Positions 9,629 to 18,674 of a DNA stretch of 64,000 nt are shown piece after piece (the first letter of the stretch is position 1; each line of letters begins with the position of its first letter). Source of the stretch: DAOTTX01 sp034437515 (GTDB lineage Bacteria; Chloroflexota; Anaerolineae; Aggregatilineales; Phototrophicaceae); contig DAOTTX010000128.1 of assembly GCA_034437515.1 (NCBI GenBank), forward strand, positions 1 to 64,000, given 5' to 3'. A model generated the notes under the pieces. It saw only the letters and a program-made list of their open reading frames with translations. It did not search any database and was not told where the DNA came from. The position numbers and the translations under genes are program-made.

Positions 9629-9880
9629 ATGGACGCGAAGGAAGTAAAAATCGTCACTTTTATTCTAGAACACGGACCGGGTTATGACAGTGAGGGCGTT
9701 TTTAGCCGCACTGAGGCAGAGTGGGAGATGGCGAAGTTACTCAGTGATGGCTGGCGGTATATGGGTGCGGGTGGCGGTAGCGGCGCTGACGATTTACACG
9801 GAATCGGGATCGGCTTTGCACTGTTCGAGCGTGACGCAACTGAATACAGTGACCGGCCACTGAGCGGCGGCACAGAATAA
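9629..9880 (+). CDS. Small hypothetical protein (83 residues)
   Basis: The start is the ATG at 9629, which has a near-perfect AGGAGG site seven bases upstream; earlier in-frame starts lack one. The protein reads as a compact alpha/beta domain: a beta strand 'VKIVTFILEHG', a Ser/Glu helix 'SRTEAEWEMAKLLSDGW', a glycine-rich turn (GAGGGSG), then 'GIGFALFERD'. The 'EMAKLLSDGWR' and final 'FALFER' pattern resembles DUF4177-like small proteins, which have a helix ending in '.L...GW' followed by a hairpin, but this is by eye. It sits between two terminators as a single-gene unit. Confidence 0.65.
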   Translation: MDAKEVKIVTFILEHGPGYDSEGVFSRTEAEWEMAKLLSDGWRYMGAGGGSGADDLHGIGIGFALFERDATEYSDRPLSGGTE

Positions 9881-9888
9881 CCGGACGA

Positions 9889-9917
9889 CACAGGGACACG
9901 TCCGGCGTGTCCCTGTG
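9889..9917. terminator. Bidirectional hairpin between convergent small genes
   Basis: CACAGGGACACG at 9889-9900 is perfectly complementary to CGTGTCCCTGTG at 9906-9917, with a five-base loop. A 12-bp uninterrupted stem lying between the stops of two convergent genes (9880 and 9925) is expected for a shared terminator, though there is no T-tract on either side. Confidence 0.65.
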
Positions 9918-9924
9918 GATGGCG

Positions 9925-10119
9925 CTATTCCTGCGGGACGTCGAGGGTTTCCCAGTCGGCCTTGCTGACGAACTTCGTCAGATTACGCCCATCTTCGGTT
10001 TTCGCACGTAGCCCATAGCGAATCTGCCCGTTGCGCGTCTCAAAAGTCACTTTCTTGACGTTGGACTTTTCGATCTGCACTTTGGACTTCAGTTTGACAT
10101 CATAAAATTCAATTGCCAT
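9925..10119 (-). CDS. Small basic hypothetical protein (64 residues)
   Basis: Starts at the ATG at 10119 with a GGAG site (AGGAGTTTAACC before the start). The protein is strand-rich and Lys/Arg-rich: 'MAIEFYDVKLKSKVQIEKSN' then 'KVTFETRNGQIRYGLRAK', ending 'KADWETLDVPQE'. The alternating pattern suggests a small beta-barrel. The basic N-terminal half could bind nucleic acid, but that is only a guess from composition. It is a single-gene unit, convergent with the 83-residue gene through a shared hairpin; its promoter should lie in the AT-rich 10120-10310 stretch, which also precedes the TadE gene. Confidence 0.65.
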   Translation of the reverse strand: MAIEFYDVKLKSKVQIEKSNVKKVTFETRNGQIRYGLRAKTEDGRNLTKFVSKADWETLDVPQE

Positions 10120-10376
10120 GGTTAAACTCCTATCATTTTTGAACAGTTGATTTTGCATCCTATTATCATACAGGTTGATTTTATCATGGGCAAAGCGAAG
10201 TGACACCCAGGAACACAAGCATTTCGACTTTCTAACGTCGCCATCAACTCTATACAAAACCCTATCATTTTCTATACGACGCCTTTATACACACACAGAA
10301 CCCTTATGTTATGATTAAGTGTGAGAAAAAAGCTTATCCAAGATCAATCATAAATAGCCCGACAGGTTCATCAATC

Positions 10377-11858
10377 ATGCGACGAATAGTGCATAAAATC
10401 TTACGGGTACTGGACGGCACACCCGCCGAATACCAACCCACCCAAAAGCGAAACCGAGGTCAGAGCCTGGTCGAGATGGCGTTCATCACGCCGTTGATCG
10501 CCATTCTGATCGCCGGGGTTATCGAGATCGGCTTTTATGCCAACAATTATCTCATTTTGCTGGAGGTCTCTCGTGTGGGGGCGCGGCAGGGTGCGGTGCT
10601 CGTTGGCGAAAACAGCCCGCTGGAGTGGGATAACGACGCCTCACTCATCCCGCCACGCTATGGCAGCCCCAACAACGTTGACCCCAACCAGGGAGCCTAC
10701 GCCACCTACAACGACATAGAAGAACTGCGCGACAACTCACGTAATTGCAGCCTCATTGGCTCTGATAACGCGATCAACAACACACAGGGCTTTTACAACA
10801 TCATCCTTTGTCGCATGTTGGAGTCACTCGACCCGCTGGAGATCAAGTCGCCCTATTCTGATCCGACACGATCACGCTATGTTGGCCTGACGGACGAAGA
10901 AAAAGTCGATGACATCGTCATCTCCGTCTTCTCCATCGAGATGATTAACAACGCGCCCGCTGTAGCCGCTGACGCGCCGAATACGGGCGACTTCGACTTC
11001 GTCGGTCATTACGCCAGCAACGCACCAGCGACGATGGGCGACACCTCCATCGACGAATTTAGCGGTGCGGAACGTGAGGGCTATGTGCCGGTCGTCGTCG
11101 GGCGCTACCCGACCAACGCCAACGAGTGCAACACCTTCGAGAAAAACGGCGTTGACTTTGTCTATAACGTCGAGCGCGATCCCTTCGACTTCATCGACAC
11201 CAACGACACCGGCCCGGAACGGACGATTAACCCACCGGGGACAGCACCGGCCGGTTCATCCCCGCGTGACTTCACACTGGAACTCGGCGGGTTCGTCGTC
11301 GGGCAAGACGATGCCGGCAACGACCTCTACGCCTTCGAGCCGATGTCCGTTTCCGAACGGCAGCGCGGCTGGGTCTTCACCGGCTACCATCAGGTTGATA
11401 TGGATCCGGTCACCGGTAACATGACCCCGGCAGGTGGCGGCGGTTCTGTCCCTGTGACGGATGCGGAATTCTTCTGCGTCGGCTCGGATTGGGATGTCTA
11501 CGACGTGCAGGAACTCATCTCCAACGATCAGTTCCAGCTCACACAAGCGATGGTCAACGCGTCGCGCTCTTCTGGAGACATTTACTTCGGCTACCAGTGC
11601 CCTGAAGGTTATAACGGCACCACCCCCGCCGCTGACTGTGAAGAAATCGACGTGCGGCAGTTCTACGCCGGCCAGGGGTTAGTGTTGGTAGAAATCTACT
11701 GGCAGCATGACCTACTCGGCTTGATCCCTGGTTATAACGCGCTGTGGAGTTGGCTGGGGGACACGACCGACATTTATGTCTGGTCAGCCTTCCCGGTTGC
11801 GACCGCTGCCCCGAACATGACGTTCTGGCCGGCCTGGGCATCGCTCGAAGACAACTAG
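10377..11858 (+). CDS. TadE-like surface protein with long extracellular domain
   Basis: About 493 residues from the ATG at 10377; an in-frame ATG at 10311 also exists and neither has a good ribosome-binding site. A short basic cytoplasmic segment is followed by 'RGQSLVEMAFITPLIAILI' and a hydrophobic helix to about residue 60, which is the TadE/type III prepilin-like signature (Gly-Gln, then Glu five residues on). TadE pseudopilins are usually under 200 residues, whereas this has about 420 residues of extracellular, Asp/Asn/Pro-rich sequence with a few Cys. First gene of a three-gene unit of like proteins; gap to the next is 25 bases. Probably a minor pseudopilin or surface structure component. 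No pilus ATPase is near. Confidence 0.75.
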   Translation: MRRIVHKILRVLDGTPAEYQPTQKRNRGQSLVEMAFITPLIAILIAGVIEIGFYANNYLILLEVSRVGARQGAVLVGENSPLEWDNDASLIPPRYGSPNNVDPNQGAYATYNDIEELRDNSRNCSLIGSDNAINNTQGFYNIILCRMLESLDPLEIKSPYSDPTRSRYVGLTDEEKVDDIVISVFSIEMINNAPAVAADAPNTGDFDFVGHYASNAPATMGDTSIDEFSGAEREGYVPVVVGRYPTNANECNTFEKNGVDFVYNVERDPFDFIDTNDTGPERTINPPGTAPAGSSPRDFTLELGGFVVGQDDAGNDLYAFEPMSVSERQRGWVFTGYHQVDMDPVTGNMTPAGGGGSVPVTDAEFFCVGSDWDVYDVQELISNDQFQLTQAMVNASRSSGDIYFGYQCPEGYNGTTPAADCEEIDVRQFYAGQGLVLVEIYWQHDLLGLIPGYNALWSWLGDTTDIYVWSAFPVATAAPNMTFWPAWASLEDN

Positions 11859-11883
11859 CCATTAACGACGAGGATATTACCTG

Positions 11884-14800
11884 ATGAAACGACTGATGAA
11901 GCGCCTGTTTCGGCGCGGAGAAACCGGACAATCTATCGTCATCCTGGCGATTGGGTTCATCGGCTTGCTGGCAGTTGTCGGCATCACCACCGATGTCTCC
12001 CTGATGTTCGTGCGTTATAGCTCACTGCGTCGTGCGGTAGACAGCGCCGCCATCGCCGCCGCCGGGCAAATGCGCCAGGATCGCGAACAGCCGACGGTCG
12101 AACTGACCGCCCGACAGTACATTGAATTTCACGGGTTAAACCCGGAAAAAGTCCGGGTGAACGCCTGCGGCTGGTTCACCGAACCTCAAATCGCCAACCC
12201 TGGCAATCTTGAGGAAATCATTGACGAAGTCTGTACAGAAGACCAGCGCAAGTTGGTGCGCGTCTCCGCCACCATCAGGTCTCCAACCATCTTCTTACGC
12301 CTGATCGGCTTCGGTGACGTCGAACTGACCGCTTCCGCCGTCTCGGAGACGGCGGTGCTGGACGTGGTCATGATTATGGACGTGTCCGAATCCATGTTGG
12401 AAGAGACCACCTACGAGGATTGGGGACAGGTCGGCCTGGGCATGGCCTACTACCCGCCCGTCATCGAGGGAAATACTCCCAATATTTGGCAAAGCGCGGC
12501 AAATGGCTACGAATCCGTTTTCGCCGAAAATGTTGACCTTCAGAACGACGGTGTCGAACCGCTCAAGATCGCACCAACTTACTTCGACGGTACCAACGGA
12601 ACGGTCTACCCGGCGAACTTTGATCCAACGAATCCTGGCTATCCTTATGATACGGCCTTTCAAGAGCCATTAGCGAATTACACCTGGCCCACCGTCGGCA
12701 ACACCAACGCGCGCTTTAACGACTGGATTAACTGGTTCTGGCAGGAATACCTGCTCGGCTTACCGCAGGCGACCATCAACGACCGTCTGTACTTCATGCC
12801 GCAGGGTCAATACATCGGCAACTCGATCACAGGTGTGCCCACCGCTAACCTGCCCGCACCGGTCAATGGTGATGGCACCGCCGGCAACCCGCCCTCGGCG
12901 AACGTCGCCGGTTGGGAAGACACGACCTTTGAACCTAACCGCGCTTATCCGGTGCGCTCGTTTATCCCGAACGACGTCGCCGCCCTGGGCACCCCGCAGG
13001 GGCACCCACGCTCTGAATGTCGTGTACGCTTCATGCCGACGCCCGTCCCACTGACGGACTACATCGAAGAAACCTACACGCAGGAAGGCCTGGATTGGCC
13101 GATGCCCGCTTCCGGCGGCGGTGCACCACACGGACGCTGGAACGGCTTCCAACCGACTTACAACTTCTACGGTTGCTGTAATGACCCGACCAGCGGCGGC
13201 ACCGTCGATGAGTTTGGTAACATCACACCAGGGGCCAGCAATGGCGCTGACGGCGACTTCAGCGACCTGGTCTGCCAACCCTTCAAGCAGGCCAAAGACG
13301 CGACCCGCCTCTTCCTCGATCGTGTCGACTTCCTGCGCGGGGACCGCGTGGCCTTCGTGACCTTCGACCGGTCGGCGTTCATTATTGATCCCGATGGCCA
13401 AGGTGATGGCACCCACATGATTGAAAGTTCGGACATCGCCCGTGAGACGCTGGATCGGTTCATCGGTGTGCGTGCCGAACCCAATTTCTACGTCTGGAAC
13501 GATGTCGATGGCGGTTGGACGCACAACGTCGATGGCACATCAAGGACGGTCTACGCACAAGGGATCGACCGAGCTACTGGCCTTTCCATCCCGGCCTTCT
13601 ACGACCAGGAGACCGTCCCGCAGTGGGTGACGGACAACGGCTACACCATCCGCGACCCGCTGGATTACAACAACTACCCGGTGCGCAGTAATTGCTACTT
13701 CCAGAACGCGACACTGCCCTGGCCAAAAAGCCGCGCTGCTGACCCGACCCCTGGCGCGCCTTTTGCCGGGCAAGCCCTGGCGCAGATCATGAACCCGCGC
13801 ACCTGGGAAGCAGGCTCGCCCTGGGAAGTGTACCGGTCGCAGTACAACCCGGCGGAACGTGCCTATGAAGGTAAGGCGCAGTGTCGTGGTACCAACATCG
13901 GCGGTGCGTTGCGGGCTGCCAATGCCGCTCTGACCGACCCGACTACCGAACGTCGTGAAGGCACGGTCTGGATCATGATCTTGCTCAGCGACGGTGCGGC
14001 TGGCGCGAGCGACCCGGTGCGTCAGCGCGGTGACCTGCCGGATACACCCTCGGCTTACACTCAGCCACCGGTGCCGGGCGAATACGGCATCTATGGCCTG
14101 TGCCCTTACGGTATGCCGACCAACCCCAGCTTCCCGGGGCGCGGTGAGCTGGTCGAGGGTGACGCTGGCTTCCCCTTCTGCTCCGACGAGCAGGTACACA
14201 CACGCCAGTTCTGCACGGACACGGCTGGCGGCATCATCGGGCAATCCCCCGGTGGCAGTACCATCGCGGGTGATACCGGCTTCTATCCCGGTGGCCTGGA
14301 TAATGATTATGACTTTAACCAGACCCCACAGCAAAACCTGGATGCCGGCCGTATCTACGATGTGGACATCGGCGACTACAGGAACAGCGAGGTCACGAAC
14401 TGCCATCCACTCTACGATGTGGACGACTACGCCCGTGACTGGGCCGACTTCGTCGCTGGCATCGAGCGCAGCGACTGGTGCGATACCTGGGCGTCGGATA
14501 ACGCCCGTTGCACCGGCGAGGGCGGCGAGGCCGTGCTACCGACCATCTTTACCATCGGCTTCGGCCTGAACTTCGAGAATGGCGCTGGTGACTGCGGCGA
14601 CAACGTTGAGGACTGCCTCGGTGAAGAACTGCTGCGCTACATCGCGGACGCTGGTGATAACTTCCAGATCGACACCGATTACCAGCAGGCGATGCTGGAA
14701 GCCGCCACCTTCGCCATTGATGGCTGGGGCAGCATCGACGATCATCTGGCCGGGGACTATGGCACACTCGACCCCTGCCAGTTTGGGCAACAGACCTGGG

Positions 14801-14943
14801 ATCCGACAAATCCAAGCGTCGTCCCGGATGTACTCAACTCCGGTGAAAGCTGCGGCAACTACTACAACGCACCGACACAGATCGAACTTGAGAAAGTGTT
14901 CGATGACATCGCCTCTCGTATGTTCACCCGCTTGACGGGCTAG
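11884..14943 (+). CDS. TadG-like membrane-anchored von Willebrand factor A protein
   Basis: 1019 residues. The N-terminus has the TadG/TadE-type segment 'GETGQSIVILAIGFIGLLAV' followed by a helix ending 'DSAAIAAAGQMR', typical of Flp pilus-assembly TadG proteins. A vWA domain follows, with the metal-ion-dependent adhesion site visible as D166-x-S168-x-S170 (MDVSES), Thr670 in 'GTNIGGAL' and Asp703 in 'LLSDGAA'. The domain is broken up: about 290 residues lie between the first strand (ending near 171) and the first helix ('PFKQAKDATRLFLDRV' near 465), and another long insert lies between about 525 and 665. Many Cys are present in the inserts, consistent with an exported protein. ATG at 11884 follows a weak purine stretch. 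Middle gene of the TadE-TadG-TadE unit. Confidence 0.85.
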   Translation: MKRLMKRLFRRGETGQSIVILAIGFIGLLAVVGITTDVSLMFVRYSSLRRAVDSAAIAAAGQMRQDREQPTVELTARQYIEFHGLNPEKVRVNACGWFTEPQIANPGNLEEIIDEVCTEDQRKLVRVSATIRSPTIFLRLIGFGDVELTASAVSETAVLDVVMIMDVSESMLEETTYEDWGQVGLGMAYYPPVIEGNTPNIWQSAANGYESVFAENVDLQNDGVEPLKIAPTYFDGTNGTVYPANFDPTNPGYPYDTAFQEPLANYTWPTVGNTNARFNDWINWFWQEYLLGLPQATINDRLYFMPQGQYIGNSITGVPTANLPAPVNGDGTAGNPPSANVAGWEDTTFEPNRAYPVRSFIPNDVAALGTPQGHPRSECRVRFMPTPVPLTDYIEETYTQEGLDWPMPASGGGAPHGRWNGFQPTYNFYGCCNDPTSGGTVDEFGNITPGASNGADGDFSDLVCQPFKQAKDATRLFLDRVDFLRGDRVAFVTFDRSAFIIDPDGQGDGTHMIESSDIARETLDRFIGVRAEPNFYVWNDVDGGWTHNVDGTSRTVYAQGIDRATGLSIPAFYDQETVPQWVTDNGYTIRDPLDYNNYPVRSNCYFQNATLPWPKSRAADPTPGAPFAGQALAQIMNPRTWEAGSPWEVYRSQYNPAERAYEGKAQCRGTNIGGALRAANAALTDPTTERREGTVWIMILLSDGAAGASDPVRQRGDLPDTPSAYTQPPVPGEYGIYGLCPYGMPTNPSFPGRGELVEGDAGFPFCSDEQVHTRQFCTDTAGGIIGQSPGGSTIAGDTGFYPGGLDNDYDFNQTPQQNLDAGRIYDVDIGDYRNSEVTNCHPLYDVDDYARDWADFVAGIERSDWCDTWASDNARCTGEGGEAVLPTIFTIGFGLNFENGAGDCGDNVEDCLGEELLRYIADAGDNFQIDTDYQQAMLEAATFAIDGWGSIDDHLAGDYGTLDPCQFGQQTWDPTNPSVVPDVLNSGESCGNYYNAPTQIELEKVFDDIASRMFTRLTG

Positions 14944-15000
14944 CAAACAACCAATCGCTGGTGGCGGCAACAACCGCCACCTCATAATAGTGGAGGACTA

Positions 15001-17553
15001 ATGATGGAACAGAAACAAGCAAAACAAAGCAAGAACTTTAACAGACGTCAGGGACAGACATTAGCTGAATTTGCACTCACGCTGCCGATTCTGCTGCTGC
15101 TGGTCTTCGGGACGATTGAATTTGGACGGTTGTTTCAGTCCTGGGTGACGATCCAGCATGTCGCTCGTGAGACGACCCGTTACACCACAACCGGTGATTA
15201 TCGCGATGACATCTTCAGCCTCTCCGCGGAAGAAACCGACCCCGACACCGGCGACCCCAACATCCTGCCCTGCCTGGACGGAGCCGACGCACGCGGGACA
15301 CTCTATAACATCCCCGTCGGCGCTGGCGGCCTGACCGCTGAGGTCTACGCTGCGGGCGGCTCAACCCCATCGGCGACAAATTATGTGGCCGATTCCGAAT
15401 CACTCTATGCCCTGTTCTACGACGGTGAGAACTGCCAGCCCGGCCCCGATAGTGACGAGAATCGTAAGGACATCCTGCGTTTGATCTCGATCATGATCGA
15501 AGCGGATCGCGTGGCTGAGGGTATCTCATTGAGCATCCCCGACAGTCAGCAGGATGCTTCCACCTTGCAACGGCGGATCGACGAAGAAGTCTTTAGCGCC
15601 CTCTCCGTTGCTGATCAACGTGAGACCATCGCTATGATGCTGCTAGAACGCTGGGAGACACCCCGCCCCGGCAGTCAGGAACGGCGTTATTTTGACATTC
15701 ACGTCTGTAGCTCGCGGGCTTTCCGTGCCGGTGAGTCGACGCTGGCCTTTGATGGCATCCCCGGTGCCGCAGCACAAACGCGCTTTGTCAACATCACCGA
15801 AGACACGACATTTGACCTGACAACGTCTAACTCCTATATCAACTATGTTGTTGATGCCAACACACCCATCTTTGACACACCCTATTGTGCGCTGATGGAA
15901 GACCGTCCGGCCGGCGGTGTTGAGCCGACGACCGATAACCAGGGTCTGCCCTGGGTGGACGCTGGCGGCCCCGGTGACCGTGTGGACATCACCGTGACTT
16001 ACAACCATCCACTGCTCACGCCCATCCGCGTGACGGAGTTCATCACGATGCGGGCACGCCGCAGTGGTGTGAACGAGTCCTTCCGCGCTTCGCGTGCGTT
16101 GAACCGTTCGTTGAACTCCACCACCGGTGTGCCGGAAGCACCAACTGCGACACCGTCACCGGATGTGCCGCCTGTTGATACAAATACGCCAACCAACACC
16201 GACGAACCTACTGCGACACTGACGCCCACTCACACGTCAACACCGGAGCCATTCGCGTGTGACGATCTCGGCGTGGAATTCGGCAGTTCCAGTGGTTTCA
16301 GCGGGCAAGGCTTTGTGGAGTTAGAGATCTACAACTATCATCTCGCGCCGAGCGTACCGCCCAATCAACAGGTGCAACTCACCCGTATTGATATGGCGTG
16401 GAACCCGCCGATCGGTTACGAGAATATGTTCTTGTTCTCCGAAAACTATAACGATGAAACCCTGTGGTACGATGCCGCCGCAACCGGTACACGCAGCGGC
16501 GATGGCGACTTCATCGCATCAGGACGAGGGCAAGACGCACCGCAAAGTGCCAACAATGACCTCACCGCCGCTGAAAAGACAACTTTCAACGCGGTGAACC
16601 GACGCGTACCGCCACTCGGCCCGCCCGGTCAACAGGAAATCAGCTATTGGAACGGGACGTTCTTCAACGCCCCGCCGAACTTCGGCACGGTGATGACGCC
16701 GTCGGCCTTCGGTGGCACGACGTTCTACTTCTTTGATCCGGTCAGCGGGCAAGAGTGTATCGTCCCGTTGAACGTGCCGGTCGTCTCGACACTGCCACCG
16801 GACGAAGACAACCCGCCCAACACACCCAGCCCGACTTACACCCCGAATTGTGCCAGCGACCGCATCGGGTTGGCTTACGGCGGCTTCGAGTCCTTCGGTG
16901 TGCTGCGCATCGAGGTCAGCAACACCGACGCCCGTCCAGCACCCCTGCTCGACTTCAACATCGATTGGCCTGACCCGGCAAGCGTTAATGCGGAAGGGGT
17001 GCTGCGGCTCCAACGGATTGTCATCGGTGGTGTGAACGCCGACGACTGGGGCCAGCCGGATAGCTTCGGTCAGCGGGTGTGGGAAGGCAACGACTTACAA
17101 CCGGATACCCAACCAAACGACAGCAGCACGACGTTCTGGAACACGAACTATCTGCTGCCAGCGAACTCTACGCTGCCGATTTATCTTGACTTCGGCGGTA
17201 CAGGTACTGACCTGAACACGGCGTTCGGCATCAACCTGTGGGACTTCAACGAGATGTGGTTCAACTTCGGCTGCCGTCGTGGTGGCAGTGGTGGCCCCGG
17301 TGAGGGTCCCAGTGACGATGGCCCGGTCTTCATCAGCACGGTGACGCCGCCCCCGGCGACCAATACACCGCGCCCGACGAACACCCCCGGCCCGACGCTG
17401 ACCCCGTCACCGATACGCCCGACGGCGACCCCTGGCCCGTCGAGAACACCGGCACCGACGGATACAGAAGCACCGACCGTCGCGACGACACCGGCACCGC
17501 CGCCTACCTTCACACCGGTTCCGACCGACTCTGACGTTGGCCCGGTAGACTAA
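15001..17553 (+). CDS. TadE-like surface protein with two Cys-containing modules and Thr/Pro linkers
   Basis: 850 residues, start at ATG 15001 (or 15004) with GGAGG four bases before. After a basic stretch comes 'RQGQTLAEFALTLPILLLLV' plus helix to about residue 45, the TadE signature. The exported part has a first domain to about 375, a Thr/Pro linker (about 378-415), a module starting 'FACDDLGVEFGSSSGFSGQG', a second linker 'NTPSPTYTPNC', a related module ('CASDRIGLAYGGFESFG'), and a C-terminal Thr/Pro tail from about 780. The two Cys-led modules look like copies of one fold. Last gene of the unit, followed by a strong terminator. Likely a cell-surface or pilus-associated protein. Confidence 0.8.
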   Translation: MMEQKQAKQSKNFNRRQGQTLAEFALTLPILLLLVFGTIEFGRLFQSWVTIQHVARETTRYTTTGDYRDDIFSLSAEETDPDTGDPNILPCLDGADARGTLYNIPVGAGGLTAEVYAAGGSTPSATNYVADSESLYALFYDGENCQPGPDSDENRKDILRLISIMIEADRVAEGISLSIPDSQQDASTLQRRIDEEVFSALSVADQRETIAMMLLERWETPRPGSQERRYFDIHVCSSRAFRAGESTLAFDGIPGAAAQTRFVNITEDTTFDLTTSNSYINYVVDANTPIFDTPYCALMEDRPAGGVEPTTDNQGLPWVDAGGPGDRVDITVTYNHPLLTPIRVTEFITMRARRSGVNESFRASRALNRSLNSTTGVPEAPTATPSPDVPPVDTNTPTNTDEPTATLTPTHTSTPEPFACDDLGVEFGSSSGFSGQGFVELEIYNYHLAPSVPPNQQVQLTRIDMAWNPPIGYENMFLFSENYNDETLWYDAAATGTRSGDGDFIASGRGQDAPQSANNDLTAAEKTTFNAVNRRVPPLGPPGQQEISYWNGTFFNAPPNFGTVMTPSAFGGTTFYFFDPVSGQECIVPLNVPVVSTLPPDEDNPPNTPSPTYTPNCASDRIGLAYGGFESFGVLRIEVSNTDARPAPLLDFNIDWPDPASVNAEGVLRLQRIVIGGVNADDWGQPDSFGQRVWEGNDLQPDTQPNDSSTTFWNTNYLLPANSTLPIYLDFGGTGTDLNTAFGINLWDFNEMWFNFGCRRGGSGGPGEGPSDDGPVFISTVTPPPATNTPRPTNTPGPTLTPSPIRPTATPGPSRTPAPTDTEAPTVATTPAPPPTFTPVPTDSDVGPVD

Positions 17554-17576
17554 ACGGCACACGGCAACATACGAAC

Positions 17577-17603
17577 AAAAACACCCCACGATGGGGTGTT
17601 TTT
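17577..17603. terminator. Strong bidirectional rho-independent terminator
   Basis: AAAAACACCCC at 17577-17587 pairs perfectly with GGGGTGTTTTT at 17593-17603 around a five-base loop. The A-tract and T-tract make it work in both directions, serving the TadE unit and the convergent TPR gene. Confidence 0.92.
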
Positions 17604-17614
17604 CGTTTCTCGCG

Positions 17615-18595
17615 CTAGAGCATCGCCTCTAGTGTTTTGATCTGCTGCGCGGCACGGTCACGATCCGGCAAACCGTCCCCGCCATATCTGAGATACGCCT
17701 GCCAGTCTTTCAGCGCACCGCTTATATCACCGGTTTGCTGCCGGGCCACCGCGCGATCTCGATAGGCCTGCAACAGTGACGGGTCACGCCGCAGTGCCTC
17801 GTTGAAGTCAGCAATCGCCAGCGGATAATCCCGGTGTGCCGCACGGGCGATCCCTCGATTCAGATAATGCGTGCCTTCTTTTGGCTCAAGCGATACAGCC
17901 TCGCTAAAATCTTCAACGGCGGCGGCATACTCTCCCTGGCGGTAGAGCGCGTGTCCACGCATCGCCAGTATTTCCGCATCAGCGGGACGTAAACGCAGTG
18001 CTTCGTTAAAATCCTCAACACCCGCTGCTAGCGCCCCCAGCATCATCTGGATCATGCCACGATTCTTACGGTAATCCGCGTTGTTCGGTGTCTGCTCAAT
18101 CGCCTGATCCATGTCCTGCAGCGCGCCGGTATGGTCGCCGAGGCGGTAACGCAAGCTCGCCCGCTGGATCAACGCGGGTGTGAAGGTCGAGTCGAGACGC
18201 AAAGCCGCGTTAAAGTCATAGAGTGCGGCCTCGACCACCGCACGCCCGATGTGCAAACGCCCGCGATTGTAATGCAACCCAGCATCATCTGGCTGAAGTT
18301 GCAACGCCTGATCTAAATCAGCAATCGCGGCTCCGATGTCGTTGTTATCTTCATAGGCGTTGGCACGGTTGAGATAAAAATCAGGATTTTCCGGCTGTAG
18401 GCGCACCGCCTCGTCATGATCGTGTAGAGCCGCCTGGAGGTCGCCTAGTGCCGCACGAGCGATCCCACGATTAGAATACGCTTTGGCATAGGTCGAGTCG
18501 AGCGATAACGCCGCGTCCCAATCCGCCAGTGCCGCCTTATAATCGCCATCACGAAAACGCGCTAGAGCGCGTTTGTTGTACGCTTTTGCATCCAT
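17615..18595 (-). CDS. Tetratricopeptide repeat (TPR) protein
   Basis: About 326 residues from the ATG at 18595; an in-frame TTG at 18625 is possible but without a better ribosome-binding site. Almost the entire protein is made of about nine 34-residue TPR units, with repeated patterns such as 'AYSNRGIARAALGDLQAAL', 'DFYLNRANAYEDNNDIGAA' and 'HYLNRGIARAAHRDYPLA' (conserved Gly/Ala at positions 8 and 20, Pro at the repeat end). No signal peptide is seen, so it is probably cytoplasmic. TPRs are protein-protein interaction scaffolds; the partner cannot be told from context. First of several minus-strand genes, sharing a terminator with the TadE unit. Confidence 0.88.
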   Translation of the reverse strand: MDAKAYNKRALARFRDGDYKAALADWDAALSLDSTYAKAYSNRGIARAALGDLQAALHDHDEAVRLQPENPDFYLNRANAYEDNNDIGAAIADLDQALQLQPDDAGLHYNRGRLHIGRAVVEAALYDFNAALRLDSTFTPALIQRASLRYRLGDHTGALQDMDQAIEQTPNNADYRKNRGMIQMMLGALAAGVEDFNEALRLRPADAEILAMRGHALYRQGEYAAAVEDFSEAVSLEPKEGTHYLNRGIARAAHRDYPLAIADFNEALRRDPSLLQAYRDRAVARQQTGDISGALKDWQAYLRYGGDGLPDRDRAAQQIKTLEAML

Positions 18596-18674
18596 CGTTT
18601 GTTCATTTGCCTCTGTCGTCACCAATATGCAAACAGACTATCGCAGAGCGCCCGTGAATGCGAGGGGAAGCCCG

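Noticed and set aside
12760..13524. 254-residue open frame antisense to the vWA gene
   Set aside because: Overlaps a clearly coding gene in GC-rich sequence, where long antisense frames arise from codon bias; composition is not protein-like and no motif is visible.
13540..14406. 288-residue antisense open frame
   Set aside because: Same reason; it mirrors the third-position bias of the TadG-vWA gene and has no start signal.
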